From assembly GCA_900170005.1 (NCBI GenBank), contig LT827128.1, forward strand, positions 310,001 through 374,000: a DNA stretch of 64,000 nt, read 5' to 3'. Origin of the DNA: Gordonibacter massiliensis (ex Traore et al. 2017) (lineage in GTDB: Bacteria; Actinomycetota; Coriobacteriia; Coriobacteriales; Eggerthellaceae). Positions within the stretch are counted from its first letter, which is position 1. Every line of letters starts with the position of its first letter. The notes under the pieces were generated by a model that did not search any database, was not told where the DNA came from, and worked only from the letters and a program-made list of their open reading frames with translations. Position numbers and translations under genes: made by a program. This document shows positions 18,565 through 27,327 of the stretch, one piece after another.

Positions 18565-20946
18565 ATGGCAGATCACGGCATCGAGGGGTACAACAACAGC
18601 GGTGTTTCCACGCAGCTCGTCGGCGACTATCAGTTCGTCGATCATGAGAAACCATGGAGGTACCAAGAGGGAGATTTGACCGTGACGCGCGGCAGCGCAT
18701 GGTCGGGCCCGGGATGTCACGACGGTTGCGGCGTTCTGCTGTACACCGACAAGGACGGCAAGCTGGTCAAGTGCGAAGGCGACCCTGAGAACCCGTACAA
18801 CGGCGGCCGTCTGTGCGTGAGGTGCCTGGACGTTCCCGAGGTCGTGTACCACAAGGATCGCCTGCTCTACCCCATGAAGCGCGACCCGAAGGACCGTGGC
18901 AAGGACAAGTGGGAGCGCATCTCCTGGGAAGAGGCCGTGGACTTGGTCGTCGACACGTTCATGGACATCAAGGAGAAGTACGGCGCCGAGTCCGTGGTGT
19001 TCGGCCAGGGGACCGGCCGCGACATCGCCGCCTACATCACGCGCCTGTGCTGGTCGTTCGGCAGCCCGAACTACGTGCTGTTCCTGTCCGGCTGCGCGTG
19101 CTACCTGCCCCGTGTGGCGGGCTTCGCGGCCACGGCCGGATCGTTCTGGGTGGCCGACTGCTCGCAGGAGTTCGCCGACCGCTACGACAACCCCCAGTAC
19201 CAGGTTCCCGAGACCATGTTCGTGTGGGGCAACTACCCGCTGCGCGCGAACTCGGACGGCTTCTACGGTCACTGGGTCATCGACCTCATGAAGCGCGGCA
19301 TGGAGCTCGTGGTCATCGACCCGAAGGTCACGTGGATGTCGACCCACTCCAAGCTGCACCTCGCCATCCGCCCGGGCACCGACGCGGCCCTCGCGCTCGG
19401 CTTCCTGAACATCATCATCAACGAGGACCTGTACGACCACGACTTCGTCGATCGCTGGACGTACGGCTTCGACGAGCTCACCGAGCGCGTGCAGGAGTAC
19501 ACGCCCGAGCGCATCGCCGAGATCACCTGGATCCCCGAGGAGAAGATCCGCGCCGCGGCCCATATCCTGGCCGAGAGCAAGCCCTGCACCATGCAATGGG
19601 GCGTGGCGGTCGACATGACCAAGGAGGCGCTGCCCGCCTCGCAGGCCATCGCCGCCTGCTTCCAGATCACCGGCAACGTGGACGTGCCCGGCGGCATCAT
19701 CGCCCCGCCCGAGATCCTCAACTACGCCGGCGGCTGGGGCCGCGAGCTGTGCCCCGAGGAGACGTGGAAGAAGCGCATCGGCCTGGACAAGTACCCGCTG
19801 CTCAACTTCGGTTTCCAGATCGCCCAGCCCGACGAGCTGCGGCACGCCATGGCCACCGGCAAGCCCTACAAGATCCACGCGACCTGGCTGCAGCAGAACA
19901 ACGTGCTCTCCTGCATGGGCGCCGACCCCACCGAGCAGTACATCGGCCTCATGAACTGCGACTTCAACGTGAGCGTCGACCTGTTCATGACGCCCACCAT
20001 CATGGCAACGTCCGACCTCGTGCTTCCCGCCTCCACGTTCACCGAGCGCGACGGCATCCGCGTGGGCGACGGCTGCCAGCGCGGCGAGGTCATCAACAAG
20101 GTGTGCCAGGTGGGCGAGTGCAAGTCCGACATGGAGATCAACCTCATGGTTGGCAAGCGCTTCAACCCCGAGGCGTGGCCGTGGGACAACGTCGACGACA
20201 TGTTCAGCGCCATGCTGACGGCCCAGACGCCGTTCACCTTCGAAGAGCTGCGCGAGAAGCACCCGGTGTACCTGCCGTTCAGCTACCGGCGCTACGAGAC
20301 CGGCCTTTTGCGCGGCGACGGCCAGCCGGGCTTCAACACGCCCACGGGCCGCATCGAACTGTGGTCGACGTTCTACAACAACGCCGGCATGGACCCGCTG
20401 CCGTACTTCGAGGAGCCCATCCCCGGTCCAGGCTCGACGCCCGAGCTGCTCGACGAGTACCCGCTAGTGCTGACCACCGGCGCCCGCCCGTGGAGCCTGT
20501 TCCACTCCGAGCATCGCCAGGTGCAGCGCATGCGCGACCTGAAGAAGGAGTGCAACGTGTACCTGAACGCCGAGACGGCCGAGAAGTACGGCCTGGTCGA
20601 CGGCGACTGGGTGTGGGTCGAGAACATCTACGGCCGCTGCAAGTCCAAGGTCGAGGTGACGAACCTCTACCAGGACCCGCGCGTCATCGCCTGCGACCAT
20701 GCGTGGTGGCACCCCGAGGGCGATCCGGAGAAGCTCTACGACTCCCACGACCTCAACGTCAACAACCTGCTGCCCGGCATTCCCGGCAAGTCCGGCTTCG
20801 GGTCGAACTACAAGACCACACTCGTCAAGCTGTACAAGGTCACGCCGGAAGACGACACCAACGGCCCGTTCCAGAGGGACAACTACGTCGGCCAGGCGCT
20901 GACCGACCGGGTTGCCGAGGCCATCGCCGCGACGAAGAACAAGTAG
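18565..20946 (+). CDS. Molybdopterin oxidoreductase A (dehydroxylase-like)
   Basis: 793 residues of the bis-MGD molybdenum/tungsten (DMSO reductase) family. The Fe-S region has Cys51-x3-Cys55 and, after GGRL, Cys84-x2-Cys87. SGCACYLPRV (around Cys179) lies where the metal ligand is usually found. VVIDPKVTW and the C-terminal GFNTPTGRIELWSTFYNNAG, LVLTTGARPWSLFHSEHRQ and CDHAWWHPEGDPE match the cofactor-binding domains. There is no Tat signal, so it is cytoplasmic. Partner genes follow: a small Fe-S protein 16 bp later, then MFS. The gene set matches the known arrangement of cytoplasmic catechol dehydroxylases of Eggerthella and Gordonibacter, so reductive removal of a hydroxyl from an aromatic is a reasonable guess. 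The substrate is unknown. ATG 18565 has GAGAGGAG upstream. Confidence 0.88.
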   Translation: MADHGIEGYNNSGVSTQLVGDYQFVDHEKPWRYQEGDLTVTRGSAWSGPGCHDGCGVLLYTDKDGKLVKCEGDPENPYNGGRLCVRCLDVPEVVYHKDRLLYPMKRDPKDRGKDKWERISWEEAVDLVVDTFMDIKEKYGAESVVFGQGTGRDIAAYITRLCWSFGSPNYVLFLSGCACYLPRVAGFAATAGSFWVADCSQEFADRYDNPQYQVPETMFVWGNYPLRANSDGFYGHWVIDLMKRGMELVVIDPKVTWMSTHSKLHLAIRPGTDAALALGFLNIIINEDLYDHDFVDRWTYGFDELTERVQEYTPERIAEITWIPEEKIRAAAHILAESKPCTMQWGVAVDMTKEALPASQAIAACFQITGNVDVPGGIIAPPEILNYAGGWGRELCPEETWKKRIGLDKYPLLNFGFQIAQPDELRHAMATGKPYKIHATWLQQNNVLSCMGADPTEQYIGLMNCDFNVSVDLFMTPTIMATSDLVLPASTFTERDGIRVGDGCQRGEVINKVCQVGECKSDMEINLMVGKRFNPEAWPWDNVDDMFSAMLTAQTPFTFEELREKHPVYLPFSYRRYETGLLRGDGQPGFNTPTGRIELWSTFYNNAGMDPLPYFEEPIPGPGSTPELLDEYPLVLTTGARPWSLFHSEHRQVQRMRDLKKECNVYLNAETAEKYGLVDGDWVWVENIYGRCKSKVEVTNLYQDPRVIACDHAWWHPEGDPEKLYDSHDLNVNNLLPGIPGKSGFGSNYKTTLVKLYKVTPEDDTNGPFQRDNYVGQALTDRVAEAIAATKNK

Positions 20947-20962
20947 AAGGAGGTCGAACGAG

Positions 20963-21331
20963 ATGTCTACTGCCGATATGATAAACCCGGCCGAAGCGAA
21001 CTTCGGATTGCTGGTCAACTACGACTGGTGCACCGGCTGCCACTCCTGCGAGATCGCCTGCCAGATGGAGCACGGCATGCCCGTGGGGCAGAGCGGGATC
21101 CTCATCCACGACATGGGGCACTGGCCCATCGAGGGCGACACTTGGCAGTTCGGGTACCTGGCCGCGCCCACGAAGATGTGCGACACCTGCGCGGAGCGCC
21201 GCGGTTTGGGCAAGGTCCCGACCTGCGTGCAGCATTGCCAGGCCCAGTGCCTGGAGTTCGGCCCGCTTGACGAGATGCTCAAGAAGGCCGACCACGAGTA
21301 CCAAACGGTGTTCACGCTGGCGGAGAAGTAG
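20963..21331 (+). CDS. Small 4Fe-4S electron-transfer protein A
   Basis: 122 residues with two Fe-S motifs: CTGCHSCEIAC (Cys23, 26, 29, 33) and CDTC-x11-CVQHCQAQC (Cys73, 76, 88, 92, 96). It is far shorter than DmsB-type four-cluster subunits, so probably two clusters pass electrons to the molybdoenzyme. GAAGGAGG is well placed before ATG 20963. Two close relatives accompany the other two molybdoenzymes of the island. Confidence 0.9.
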   Translation: MSTADMINPAEANFGLLVNYDWCTGCHSCEIACQMEHGMPVGQSGILIHDMGHWPIEGDTWQFGYLAAPTKMCDTCAERRGLGKVPTCVQHCQAQCLEFGPLDEMLKKADHEYQTVFTLAEK

Positions 21332-21358
21332 CGCGGCGCGCATCGAATGAGGAAAAGC

Positions 21359-21400
21359 GAGGGGGCCGAGGGTCTAGCGAACCGTTAACTCGGCCTCCTC
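21359..21400 (+). other. Intercistronic hairpin between Fe-S and MFS genes
   Basis: GAGGGGGCCGAG and CTCGGCCTCCTC pair at 11 of 12 positions with an 18-nt loop. A similar placement is seen after the cluster C Fe-S gene (27281-27316). It may lower transporter expression relative to the enzyme. Confidence 0.5.
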
Positions 21401-21450
21401 GGCAGGAGGGCTTCTTCTCTTGATAATCACATAGGGTAAAAGGGGTGTTT

Positions 21451-22815
21451 ATGGCTTCAATAGCTCAATTCGGCGTCCTCGATCGTCAGACCACCAACAG
21501 GGAACGGTGGACGACGTTCGTGGCGCTGTTCTTGTTCGGCTTCACGGCTTCGTGCAACCTGTTCAAAGCATCGCCGACGCTCAGCTATATCGGCGCCGAC
21601 CTCGGCTTGGACGCAGGCGGCCTGGGCCTTATCATGACGTTCTACTCCATCTGCGCGCTCATCATGGCATATCCCGGCGCACTCATCATGCGCAAGGTGG
21701 GCGTCAAGGCCATGGTCGTCGCCTCGTGCGCCATCATGGTGCTGGGAACGGCCGTCAGCGCGCTGTCGACCGGTTCCGGAATGTTCCTGTTCGGCCGCGC
21801 CGTCGAGGGCGTTGCCTACGGGCTCATCTGCGTGTGCGGTCCCAATATCCTTCCTCGGTTGTTTCCGCGCAAGCAAATGGGCATTGCCGTGGGCGTCTGG
21901 TCGCAGTGGATTCCGTGCGGCACGATCATCGCGTTCTTCCTCGCGCCGATGATCTTCGACGCGACGGGCGACTGGCGTGGCGTCTGGTACGTGTCCCTCG
22001 CGCTCGGCGTGCTCGCGCTCGTCCTGCTCATCGCCTTGGTGAAGATGCCGAAGGTCAACGAGAACGAGATCGTCGACGGCAACGCCGACGTCGTGGTCAA
22101 GCACGGCAAGCAGTTCTTCGGTTCCGCGTTGGCCGTGTGCATCGTGTTCATGTTCTGGTGCTACCTGTACCTCGTTAACATCAACGGCATGTACCCGACG
22201 TTTCTGCAGGACGTGAAGGGCATGTCGGTGTTCGACTCGTCCATGCTTCCCAACTGGCTCGCCATCATCACCATCCCTGTGGGCATCTTCGCGGGCGTGA
22301 TCTCCGGCCGCTTCCCCATCCGCAAGTGGACGTTGGTGATCGCTTACGTCGTGGTGGGCGCGATCTTCTTCTTCCTGGCCTTCACGCCGGGGACGGATGC
22401 CTCCAGCTCGTGGGCCTTCTGCGTCATCATGGGCCTGTGCGCCTCGTTCGTGCCAACCTACACCAGGGGCATCGTGCCGGTGTTCTGCACGAACTCGTTC
22501 AAATGCGACATGGCGCTGGGCACCATGGCGTTCGTCACGGGCCTCGCGCAGGTGGCGGCGGTCGTGGCGTCCATGAGCGTGGCGAGCATCGGCTGGTTCG
22601 ACAACGCCCAGTACGTGTGCGCTCCGTTGGCCCTCGTGGCGGCGTTCTGCGTGCTGGTCCTGGTCAAGGACGACCGCAAGGTCGTGGCGCTGCGCGCCGA
22701 GGAGGACCGGCTGAATCTGATCGAGGCCGGCGTCGCCGTCGACCCCGAGCCCGCGTCCGGGCGCGTGCCCGCTCCGGCTTCCGCGCCGGACGGCGCCGTC
22801 GCGAGCAAGGCGTAG
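21451..22815 (+). CDS. MFS transporter of cluster A
   Basis: 454 residues and about twelve membrane helices, with MFS features such as GADLGLDAGGLGLIMTFYSI, RAVEGVAYGLICVCGPNI and the loop LPNWLAIITIPVGIFAGVISGRFPIRK. ATG 21451 is 6 bases after AAAAGGGG. By position it imports the aromatic substrate or exports the product of enzyme A. It is clearly paralogous to the carrier at 25905-27185. The hydrophilic Pro/Ala-rich tail (about 435-454) is probably cytoplasmic. Confidence 0.88.
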   Translation: MASIAQFGVLDRQTTNRERWTTFVALFLFGFTASCNLFKASPTLSYIGADLGLDAGGLGLIMTFYSICALIMAYPGALIMRKVGVKAMVVASCAIMVLGTAVSALSTGSGMFLFGRAVEGVAYGLICVCGPNILPRLFPRKQMGIAVGVWSQWIPCGTIIAFFLAPMIFDATGDWRGVWYVSLALGVLALVLLIALVKMPKVNENEIVDGNADVVVKHGKQFFGSALAVCIVFMFWCYLYLVNINGMYPTFLQDVKGMSVFDSSMLPNWLAIITIPVGIFAGVISGRFPIRKWTLVIAYVVVGAIFFFLAFTPGTDASSSWAFCVIMGLCASFVPTYTRGIVPVFCTNSFKCDMALGTMAFVTGLAQVAAVVASMSVASIGWFDNAQYVCAPLALVAAFCVLVLVKDDRKVVALRAEEDRLNLIEAGVAVDPEPASGRVPAPASAPDGAVASKA

Positions 22816-22827
22816 GGAGGGATCGCT

Positions 22828-23016
22828 GTGAGCTGCGGGTACGCATGCGTGAACTGCGGCAAGTGCAAGGGCGAGTCGCGCCCGCTCATGAAGCCGGGGG
22901 AGTGCCCGGTGTGCCATGAGGCGAATCCGCCGGAGAGGCGCACGTGCTCGAAGTGCGGCTCGCCGTTGGCCCCGGCAGCCGGGGCAGCTCGAGGCCGCAG
23001 CGCTCGCACGCGCTAG
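22828..23016 (+). CDS. Cys-rich two-module protein (CxxxCxxCxxC plus zinc ribbon), A
   Basis: 62 residues. Cys3, 7, 10 and 13 (MSCGYACVNCGKC) form a tight N-terminal cluster, and Cys26, 29, 40 and 43 form a zinc ribbon. The tail is Ala/Arg-rich. GTG 22828 is 7 bases after GGGAGG. It ends molybdoenzyme cluster A. Its 3' 131 bp overlap, on the opposite strand, the end of a paralogous gene that ends cluster B. No known function is recognised. The first four Cys could hold an Fe-S cluster or a metal; the ribbon could bind nucleic acid or protein. Confidence 0.7.
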   Translation: MSCGYACVNCGKCKGESRPLMKPGECPVCHEANPPERRTCSKCGSPLAPAAGAARGRSARTR

Positions 23017-23125
23017 CTCCCGGAGGGTTCTCGTGCCCGCAGCGAAAGCAGGTCGAGGTGATGTTCAGCTCGCGCGGCTTACCCCGGCAACGGCCGCACC
23101 CCACGCAGGCGTATCCGCATGACAT
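22886..23125 (-). CDS. Cys-rich two-module protein (CxxxCxxCxxC plus zinc ribbon), B
   Basis: 79 residues. MSCGYACVGCGRC and the later CFRC...CERC place all eight Cys (3, 7, 10, 13, 26, 29, 40, 43) exactly as in the convergent paralogue. AAAGGAG precedes ATG 23125. Residues after about 48 are read from the strand opposite the paralogue and look like non-selected sequence, so read-through past a lost stop is possible. It is the last gene of the minus-strand cluster. Confidence 0.68.
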   Translation of the reverse strand: MSCGYACVGCGRCRGKPRELNITSTCFRCGHENPPGASACERCGLELPRLPGPTASRTSSTCASPADSPHGTPGTPPAS

Positions 23126-23145
23126 GATCCGCTCCTTTCGGTAAA

Positions 23146-23181
23146 GGGAGGGCCGGCGCCGTTCGCGGCGCCGGCCCTCCC
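23146..23181. other. Very strong UUCG-capped hairpin
   Basis: A perfect 16-bp GC-rich stem (GGGAGGGCCGGCGCCG and its complement) closes on TTCG between the cluster B Fe-S gene and the Cys-rich gene. It may terminate or attenuate on either strand. No long T-run follows. Confidence 0.6.
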
Positions 23182-23201
23182 GTCGTTTCGCCCGTGCGTT
23201 C

Positions 23202-23534
23202 TTAGTTGTGGAACAGCACGAGCTTCTTCTTCGACACCGCCTTCTTGGCCAGTTCGTCGACGGGGCCGACCTCGATGCACTGCGCTTGGCAGTGGTGCTG
23301 GCAGGAGGGTAGCTTTCCCTGCCCCAGCCGCTCCGCGCAGAAGTCGCACTGGTCGGTGGGCACGGGGATGTACGCCAGCTGCCAGCGGTCGGGCGCGTAC
23401 TCGTAAGGGCCGACCTCGTTCAGCTTGATGCCGAATTGCCCTACCGGCAGATGGTGCTCCATCTGGCAGGCCGTCTCGCAGGTGTGGCAACCGGTGCACC
23501 ACTCGTAATCGACGAGGATTCCGTAATCAGCCAT
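23202..23534 (-). CDS. Small 4Fe-4S electron-transfer protein B
   Basis: 110 residues with CTGCHTCETAC (Cys13, 16, 19, 23) and CDFC-x11-CQHHCQAQC, the same layout as proteins A and C. It starts 3 bp after the molybdoenzyme B stop and is surely its electron partner. The hydrophilic C-terminus ends KKLVLFHN. Confidence 0.9.
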   Translation of the reverse strand: MADYGILVDYEWCTGCHTCETACQMEHHLPVGQFGIKLNEVGPYEYAPDRWQLAYIPVPTDQCDFCAERLGQGKLPSCQHHCQAQCIEVGPVDELAKKAVSKKKLVLFHN

Positions 23535-23537
23535 AGC

Positions 23538-25787
23538 CTATTCACCTTCCTTCACGGGATATACCTTGCAGAGCATGGACTTGTAGTTCGCGCCGAAGCC
23601 CGACTTGCCCGGCAGGTACGAGTTGAGCAGCTTGTTCACGTTCAGGTCGAGCATGCCGAACAGGCCGTCCTTCTCCTCGCCCGGCGCTTCGGGGAACCAC
23701 CAGGCATGGTCCGACATGATCACGCGCTCGTCCATGATCTCGGTGCACTCCACCACGCGCTTGCAGCGACCGCGGCCGTTCTCCAGCCAGACCCACTCGC
23801 CGTCGTGCACGCCCACCTTCTCGGCGGCTTTCGGGTTGATCTGCACGATGGGCCAGGGTCGTCCGGCGCGCAGGTGCGGTATCTGGCGATGCTCGGAATG
23901 GAACATGAACCAGTTGCGAGCGCCGGTGGTGAGCACGAACGGGTACTCCTCGTAGAGATCCGGCGTGGATTCGGGGCTCTCGGTTGGCTCCTCGAAGTAG
24001 GGCACTGGGCTTAAGCCCGCGTTGTTGTAGAACGTCGACCACAGCTCGATGCGGCCGGTCTGCGTGTTGAAGCCGGGCTGGCCGTCGGGGCGCAGCAGGC
24101 CCTTCTCGTGGCGATGGTACTCGAAGGGGATGTAGGCGGGTGCGGCTTGCTGCAGCTCCTCGAACGTGTAGCCGGTGCACTCGATGACGTAGCTGAACAT
24201 CTCCTTGTCGTCTTTCCACGGCCATGCTTCCGGGTTGAAGCGCCGGCCCAGCTCAAGGTTGATCTGCATGTCCGATTTGCATTCGCCCACCTGGCACACC
24301 TTGTTGATGGTCTCGCCGCGCTGCGCGCCGTCGCCCACGCGGATGCCGTCGCGCTCGGCGTACGTGCAGGCCGGCAGGAACACGTCGGCCAGCGCCATGG
24401 CCGTGGGCGTCATGAACATGTCCACCACCACGATGAAGTCCAGCGTGCGCCAGGCCTTCATGGAGCGTTCGGGGTCGGGGGAGGTGCAGGTGAGGAAGTT
24501 CGTCGTCTGCAGCCAGGCGCCGTGCAGCTTGTAGGGCTCCTCCGTTTCGAGCGTCTTCATGACCTCGTCGGAGGAGGCCACCTGGAAGCCGAACTTCAAC
24601 AGCGAGTACTTGTCCAATCCGATGCGGTGCGCGTCCATCTCGGGCGTGACCAGCTCGCCGCCGAACCCGCCGGAGTAGGCCAGGATCTCGGGCGGCACGA
24701 TCATGCAGCCCGGCTTCTCGCAGAAGCCGCAGATCTGCCACAGCGCGCCGATGGCCTGGGCGGCCGGGAGCGATTCTTTCGTGGTGTCTACGGCAAGGCC
24801 CCACTGCACGATACCGCAGCGGGCGTTCGCCCAGGTACGCGCGGCGCCGACGATCTTCTCTTCGGGCACCCAGGTGATGGAGGCCACCTTGTCGGCGGGG
24901 TAGGCGGCTGCGGTTTGCGCCAGCTCGTCGAAGCCGTAGCACCAGCGGTCGACGAAGTCGTGGTCGTACAGGTCCTCGGAGATGATGACGTTGAGCATGC
25001 CCAGCGCCAACGCGGCGTCGGTGCCGGGACGGATCTGCAGCCAGTACTCCGCCTTGTAGGCAAGCCACGTCAAGCGCGGGTCGACCACGATGAGCTTCGA
25101 GCCGCGCTTCATGACGTCGACCATCCAGTGGCCGTAGAAGCCGTCCGAGTTCGCGATGAGCGGGTTGTTGCCCCACACCATAATGTACTCGGCGGGCTCC
25201 CATTCCGGGTTGTCGTAGCGATCGGGGTACTGTTGGGAGAAGTCGCCCACCCAGAAGTTGCCCGTCGTGGCGGCGCAGCCGGCCACGCGCGGCAGGTAGC
25301 ACGCCATGCCCGACATGTTGAACATGTAGTTGGGGCTTCCGAACGACCAGGCAAGGCGCGTGATCCAAGCGGCGATGTCGCGGCCGGTGCCCTGCACGAA
25401 CGGGATGGACCATGCCCCGTACTTCTCTTTGATCTCGGTGAACCGATCGTACACGAGGTCGAGCGCCTCGTCCCAGGTTATCTGCTCCCACTTGTCCTCG
25501 CCGCGATGCGCGGGGTCGCGCTTCATGGGCGAGGTGATGCGGTCGGGGCTGTACACGACCTCGGTCAGTGCGAGGCACCGGTTGCAGAGGCGCCCTTTGT
25601 TGTAGGGGTTCTCGGGGTCGCCTTCCACCTTGACGAGCTTGCCATCGTCGTCGGTGTACAGCAGCACCCCGCACCCGATGTGGCAACCGGGCCCCGACCA
25701 CGCGCTGCCGCGCGTGACGTGCAAGCCGTTCTCGTCGTACTTGAACGGCTTCTCATGCTCGACCAAATGGTACTTCGTCTCGCTCAT
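23538..25787 (-). CDS. Molybdopterin oxidoreductase B (dehydroxylase-like)
   Basis: 749 residues, bis-MGD family, closely related to A. GPGCHIGC and GRLCNRC supply the Fe-S Cys, and SGMACYLPRV holds the conserved Cys at the likely metal site. LIVVDPRLTW, QPGFNTQTGRIELWSTFYNNAG, FVLTTGARNWFMFHSEHRQ and SDHAWWFPEAPGE match A. No export signal is present. ATG 25787 has GAGGAG upstream. Substrate choice probably differs from A and C, since the segments between the conserved blocks diverge. Aromatic dehydroxylation is inferred from the family and from the gene set. Confidence 0.88.
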   Translation of the reverse strand: MSETKYHLVEHEKPFKYDENGLHVTRGSAWSGPGCHIGCGVLLYTDDDGKLVKVEGDPENPYNKGRLCNRCLALTEVVYSPDRITSPMKRDPAHRGEDKWEQITWDEALDLVYDRFTEIKEKYGAWSIPFVQGTGRDIAAWITRLAWSFGSPNYMFNMSGMACYLPRVAGCAATTGNFWVGDFSQQYPDRYDNPEWEPAEYIMVWGNNPLIANSDGFYGHWMVDVMKRGSKLIVVDPRLTWLAYKAEYWLQIRPGTDAALALGMLNVIISEDLYDHDFVDRWCYGFDELAQTAAAYPADKVASITWVPEEKIVGAARTWANARCGIVQWGLAVDTTKESLPAAQAIGALWQICGFCEKPGCMIVPPEILAYSGGFGGELVTPEMDAHRIGLDKYSLLKFGFQVASSDEVMKTLETEEPYKLHGAWLQTTNFLTCTSPDPERSMKAWRTLDFIVVVDMFMTPTAMALADVFLPACTYAERDGIRVGDGAQRGETINKVCQVGECKSDMQINLELGRRFNPEAWPWKDDKEMFSYVIECTGYTFEELQQAAPAYIPFEYHRHEKGLLRPDGQPGFNTQTGRIELWSTFYNNAGLSPVPYFEEPTESPESTPDLYEEYPFVLTTGARNWFMFHSEHRQIPHLRAGRPWPIVQINPKAAEKVGVHDGEWVWLENGRGRCKRVVECTEIMDERVIMSDHAWWFPEAPGEEKDGLFGMLDLNVNKLLNSYLPGKSGFGANYKSMLCKVYPVKEGE

Positions 25788-25828
25788 TCCTCTTCTCCTC
25801 TCGTCGGTTCTCGTTTCGTCGCGCCTCT

Positions 25829-25868
25829 CGCTTCCCCGGACCAACGGAGTTGCCGGTCCGGGGAAGCG
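25829..25868 (-). other. Intercistronic hairpin between MFS and molybdoenzyme B
   Basis: CGCTTCCCCGGACC and its exact complement (14 bp) with a 12-nt loop. It lies after the MFS stop and before molybdoenzyme B, so it may separate the two transcripts and place the MFS gene in cluster C. Confidence 0.55.
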
Positions 25869-25904
25869 TATGGATCGCGCCGCATAGGCGGCGGTGACGA
25901 TGGT

Positions 25905-27185
25905 TTACTCGGCGGCTTGCTCCGCCTCTTCCTGCTTGCGGATGGCCAGCACCTTGCGGTCGGATTTGACGCAGATGAACACGATGAGCGACGCTATCAG
26001 CGCGAGCGGAGCCAGCACGAACTGTCCGTTCGCCGTCCAGCCGATCTCAGCGATGGACAGAGAGGCCAGCGATCCCATGCACTGGGCGAGGCCGGTTGCG
26101 AACGCCATCGTCGCAAGCGCCAAATCGGTCTTTTTCGGGTTGGGCACCAATACGGGAATGATGGCGCGCGTTCCCATGGGAATGCCGGCCGCGCAGACGC
26201 CCATGAGGATGCAGAACGTCCAGGGACCCACCAAGTCCTCACCCGGCGTGAAGGCGCAGAAGAACATGAGCAGCGCGACTACCAGGTAGGGAACGGCGAC
26301 GAAGTACTTGCGCGCGTTCCACTTGTCCGATAGCACACCGAACAGAATGCCCACCGGGATGGTGATGATGGCGATCCAGTTCGGCAGCATGGACGAGTCG
26401 AACACCGACATGCCTTTGGTTTGCTGCAAGAAGGTGGGATACAACGTGTTGATGTTGTCGACGTACACGTACACCCATGCGAGGAACGCGACGGACATCA
26501 TGATGGCGGCGAACATAAAGCACTTTCCTGGCTTCTTACGCCGCGTCACGTCGCCGTCGACGAGTTCGTTCTCGGGCACTTGGGGCATCTTCACGCTGAC
26601 GAACATCCAGACCAAAGACACGACTTCCATGATGAGCGACACATACCAGATCGGACGCCAGCCGGCGGATTCGAAAATGACGGGAGCCAAGAAGAACGCA
26701 ATGATGGTGCCCACGGGAATCCACAGCGACCAGATGCCCATGACGAGGCCCTGGTTCTTCAACGGGAACAACCGCGGCATGATGTTGGGTCCGATAACGC
26801 ATATGAGGCCATATGCGCAGCCTTCGATGGCGCGCCCCACCAAGAACAACGCCGCGTTTGGCGCGAAGGATCCGATAACCGATCCTATCAGCATGAGCAC
26901 GCAAGAGATGAGCACCGAGGCTTTCACGCCGATCTTCTGCATGATGAGCATGCCGGGATAGGCGAGCACGAGCGCGGCGATGGCGTAGGACGACATAATG
27001 TAGCCCAGCCCCGCTTCGTCGAACCCGAGGTCCGCGCCAATGAACGCGATAGCCGGAGCGGCTTTGAACAGGTTGAAGGCTGCGGTGAAACCGAAGAAGA
27101 ACAGGGCGCTGAAGCAGATCCATCTTTCGGTCTGCGTCAGCTGGCGGTTCTGCACGCCGAAGGCGGCAATGCCTGTTTGAGCCAT
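25905..27185 (-). CDS. MFS transporter, probably of cluster C
   Basis: 426 residues with about twelve membrane helices. The N-terminus MAQTGIAAFGVQNRQLTQTERW and the segments AIEGCAYGLICVIGPNIMPRLFP and GMSVFDSSMLPNWIAIITIPVGI match the cluster A carrier closely. GGAGG precedes ATG 27185. Gene order (molybdoenzyme C, Fe-S C, MFS) repeats that of cluster A. Transport of the substrate or product of enzyme C is inferred. Confidence 0.88.
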   Translation of the reverse strand: MAQTGIAAFGVQNRQLTQTERWICFSALFFFGFTAAFNLFKAAPAIAFIGADLGFDEAGLGYIMSSYAIAALVLAYPGMLIMQKIGVKASVLISCVLMLIGSVIGSFAPNAALFLVGRAIEGCAYGLICVIGPNIMPRLFPLKNQGLVMGIWSLWIPVGTIIAFFLAPVIFESAGWRPIWYVSLIMEVVSLVWMFVSVKMPQVPENELVDGDVTRRKKPGKCFMFAAIMMSVAFLAWVYVYVDNINTLYPTFLQQTKGMSVFDSSMLPNWIAIITIPVGILFGVLSDKWNARKYFVAVPYLVVALLMFFCAFTPGEDLVGPWTFCILMGVCAAGIPMGTRAIIPVLVPNPKKTDLALATMAFATGLAQCMGSLASLSIAEIGWTANGQFVLAPLALIASLIVFICVKSDRKVLAIRKQEEAEQAAE

Positions 27186-27212
27186 GCGATTTCCCTCCTT
27201 GTTGTCTGATTT

Positions 27213-27250
27213 CGAGACAGCGTCTCGCTTGCGCGGCGTTTGAAGCCGCG
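27213..27250 (-). other. Two short perfect hairpins before the MFS gene
   Basis: CGAGAC/GTCTCG (27213-27227) and CGCGGC/GCCGCG (27232-27250) lie directly upstream of the MFS ribosome site and could affect its translation. Confidence 0.35.
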
Positions 27251-27280
27251 TTTCCAGCAATGGTTCGTTTGGAATTTCGA

Positions 27281-27316
27281 TGCAGGCTCGGATGCGCGGG
27301 ACGCGTCGAGCCTGCA
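27281..27316 (-). other. Hairpin after the cluster C Fe-S gene
   Basis: TGCAGGCTCG and CGAGCCTGCA pair perfectly over 10 bp with a 16-nt loop, 11 nt beyond the Fe-S gene stop. It corresponds in position to the hairpin at 21359-21400 in cluster A. Confidence 0.5.
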
Positions 27317-27327
27317 CTGCCGATGGG

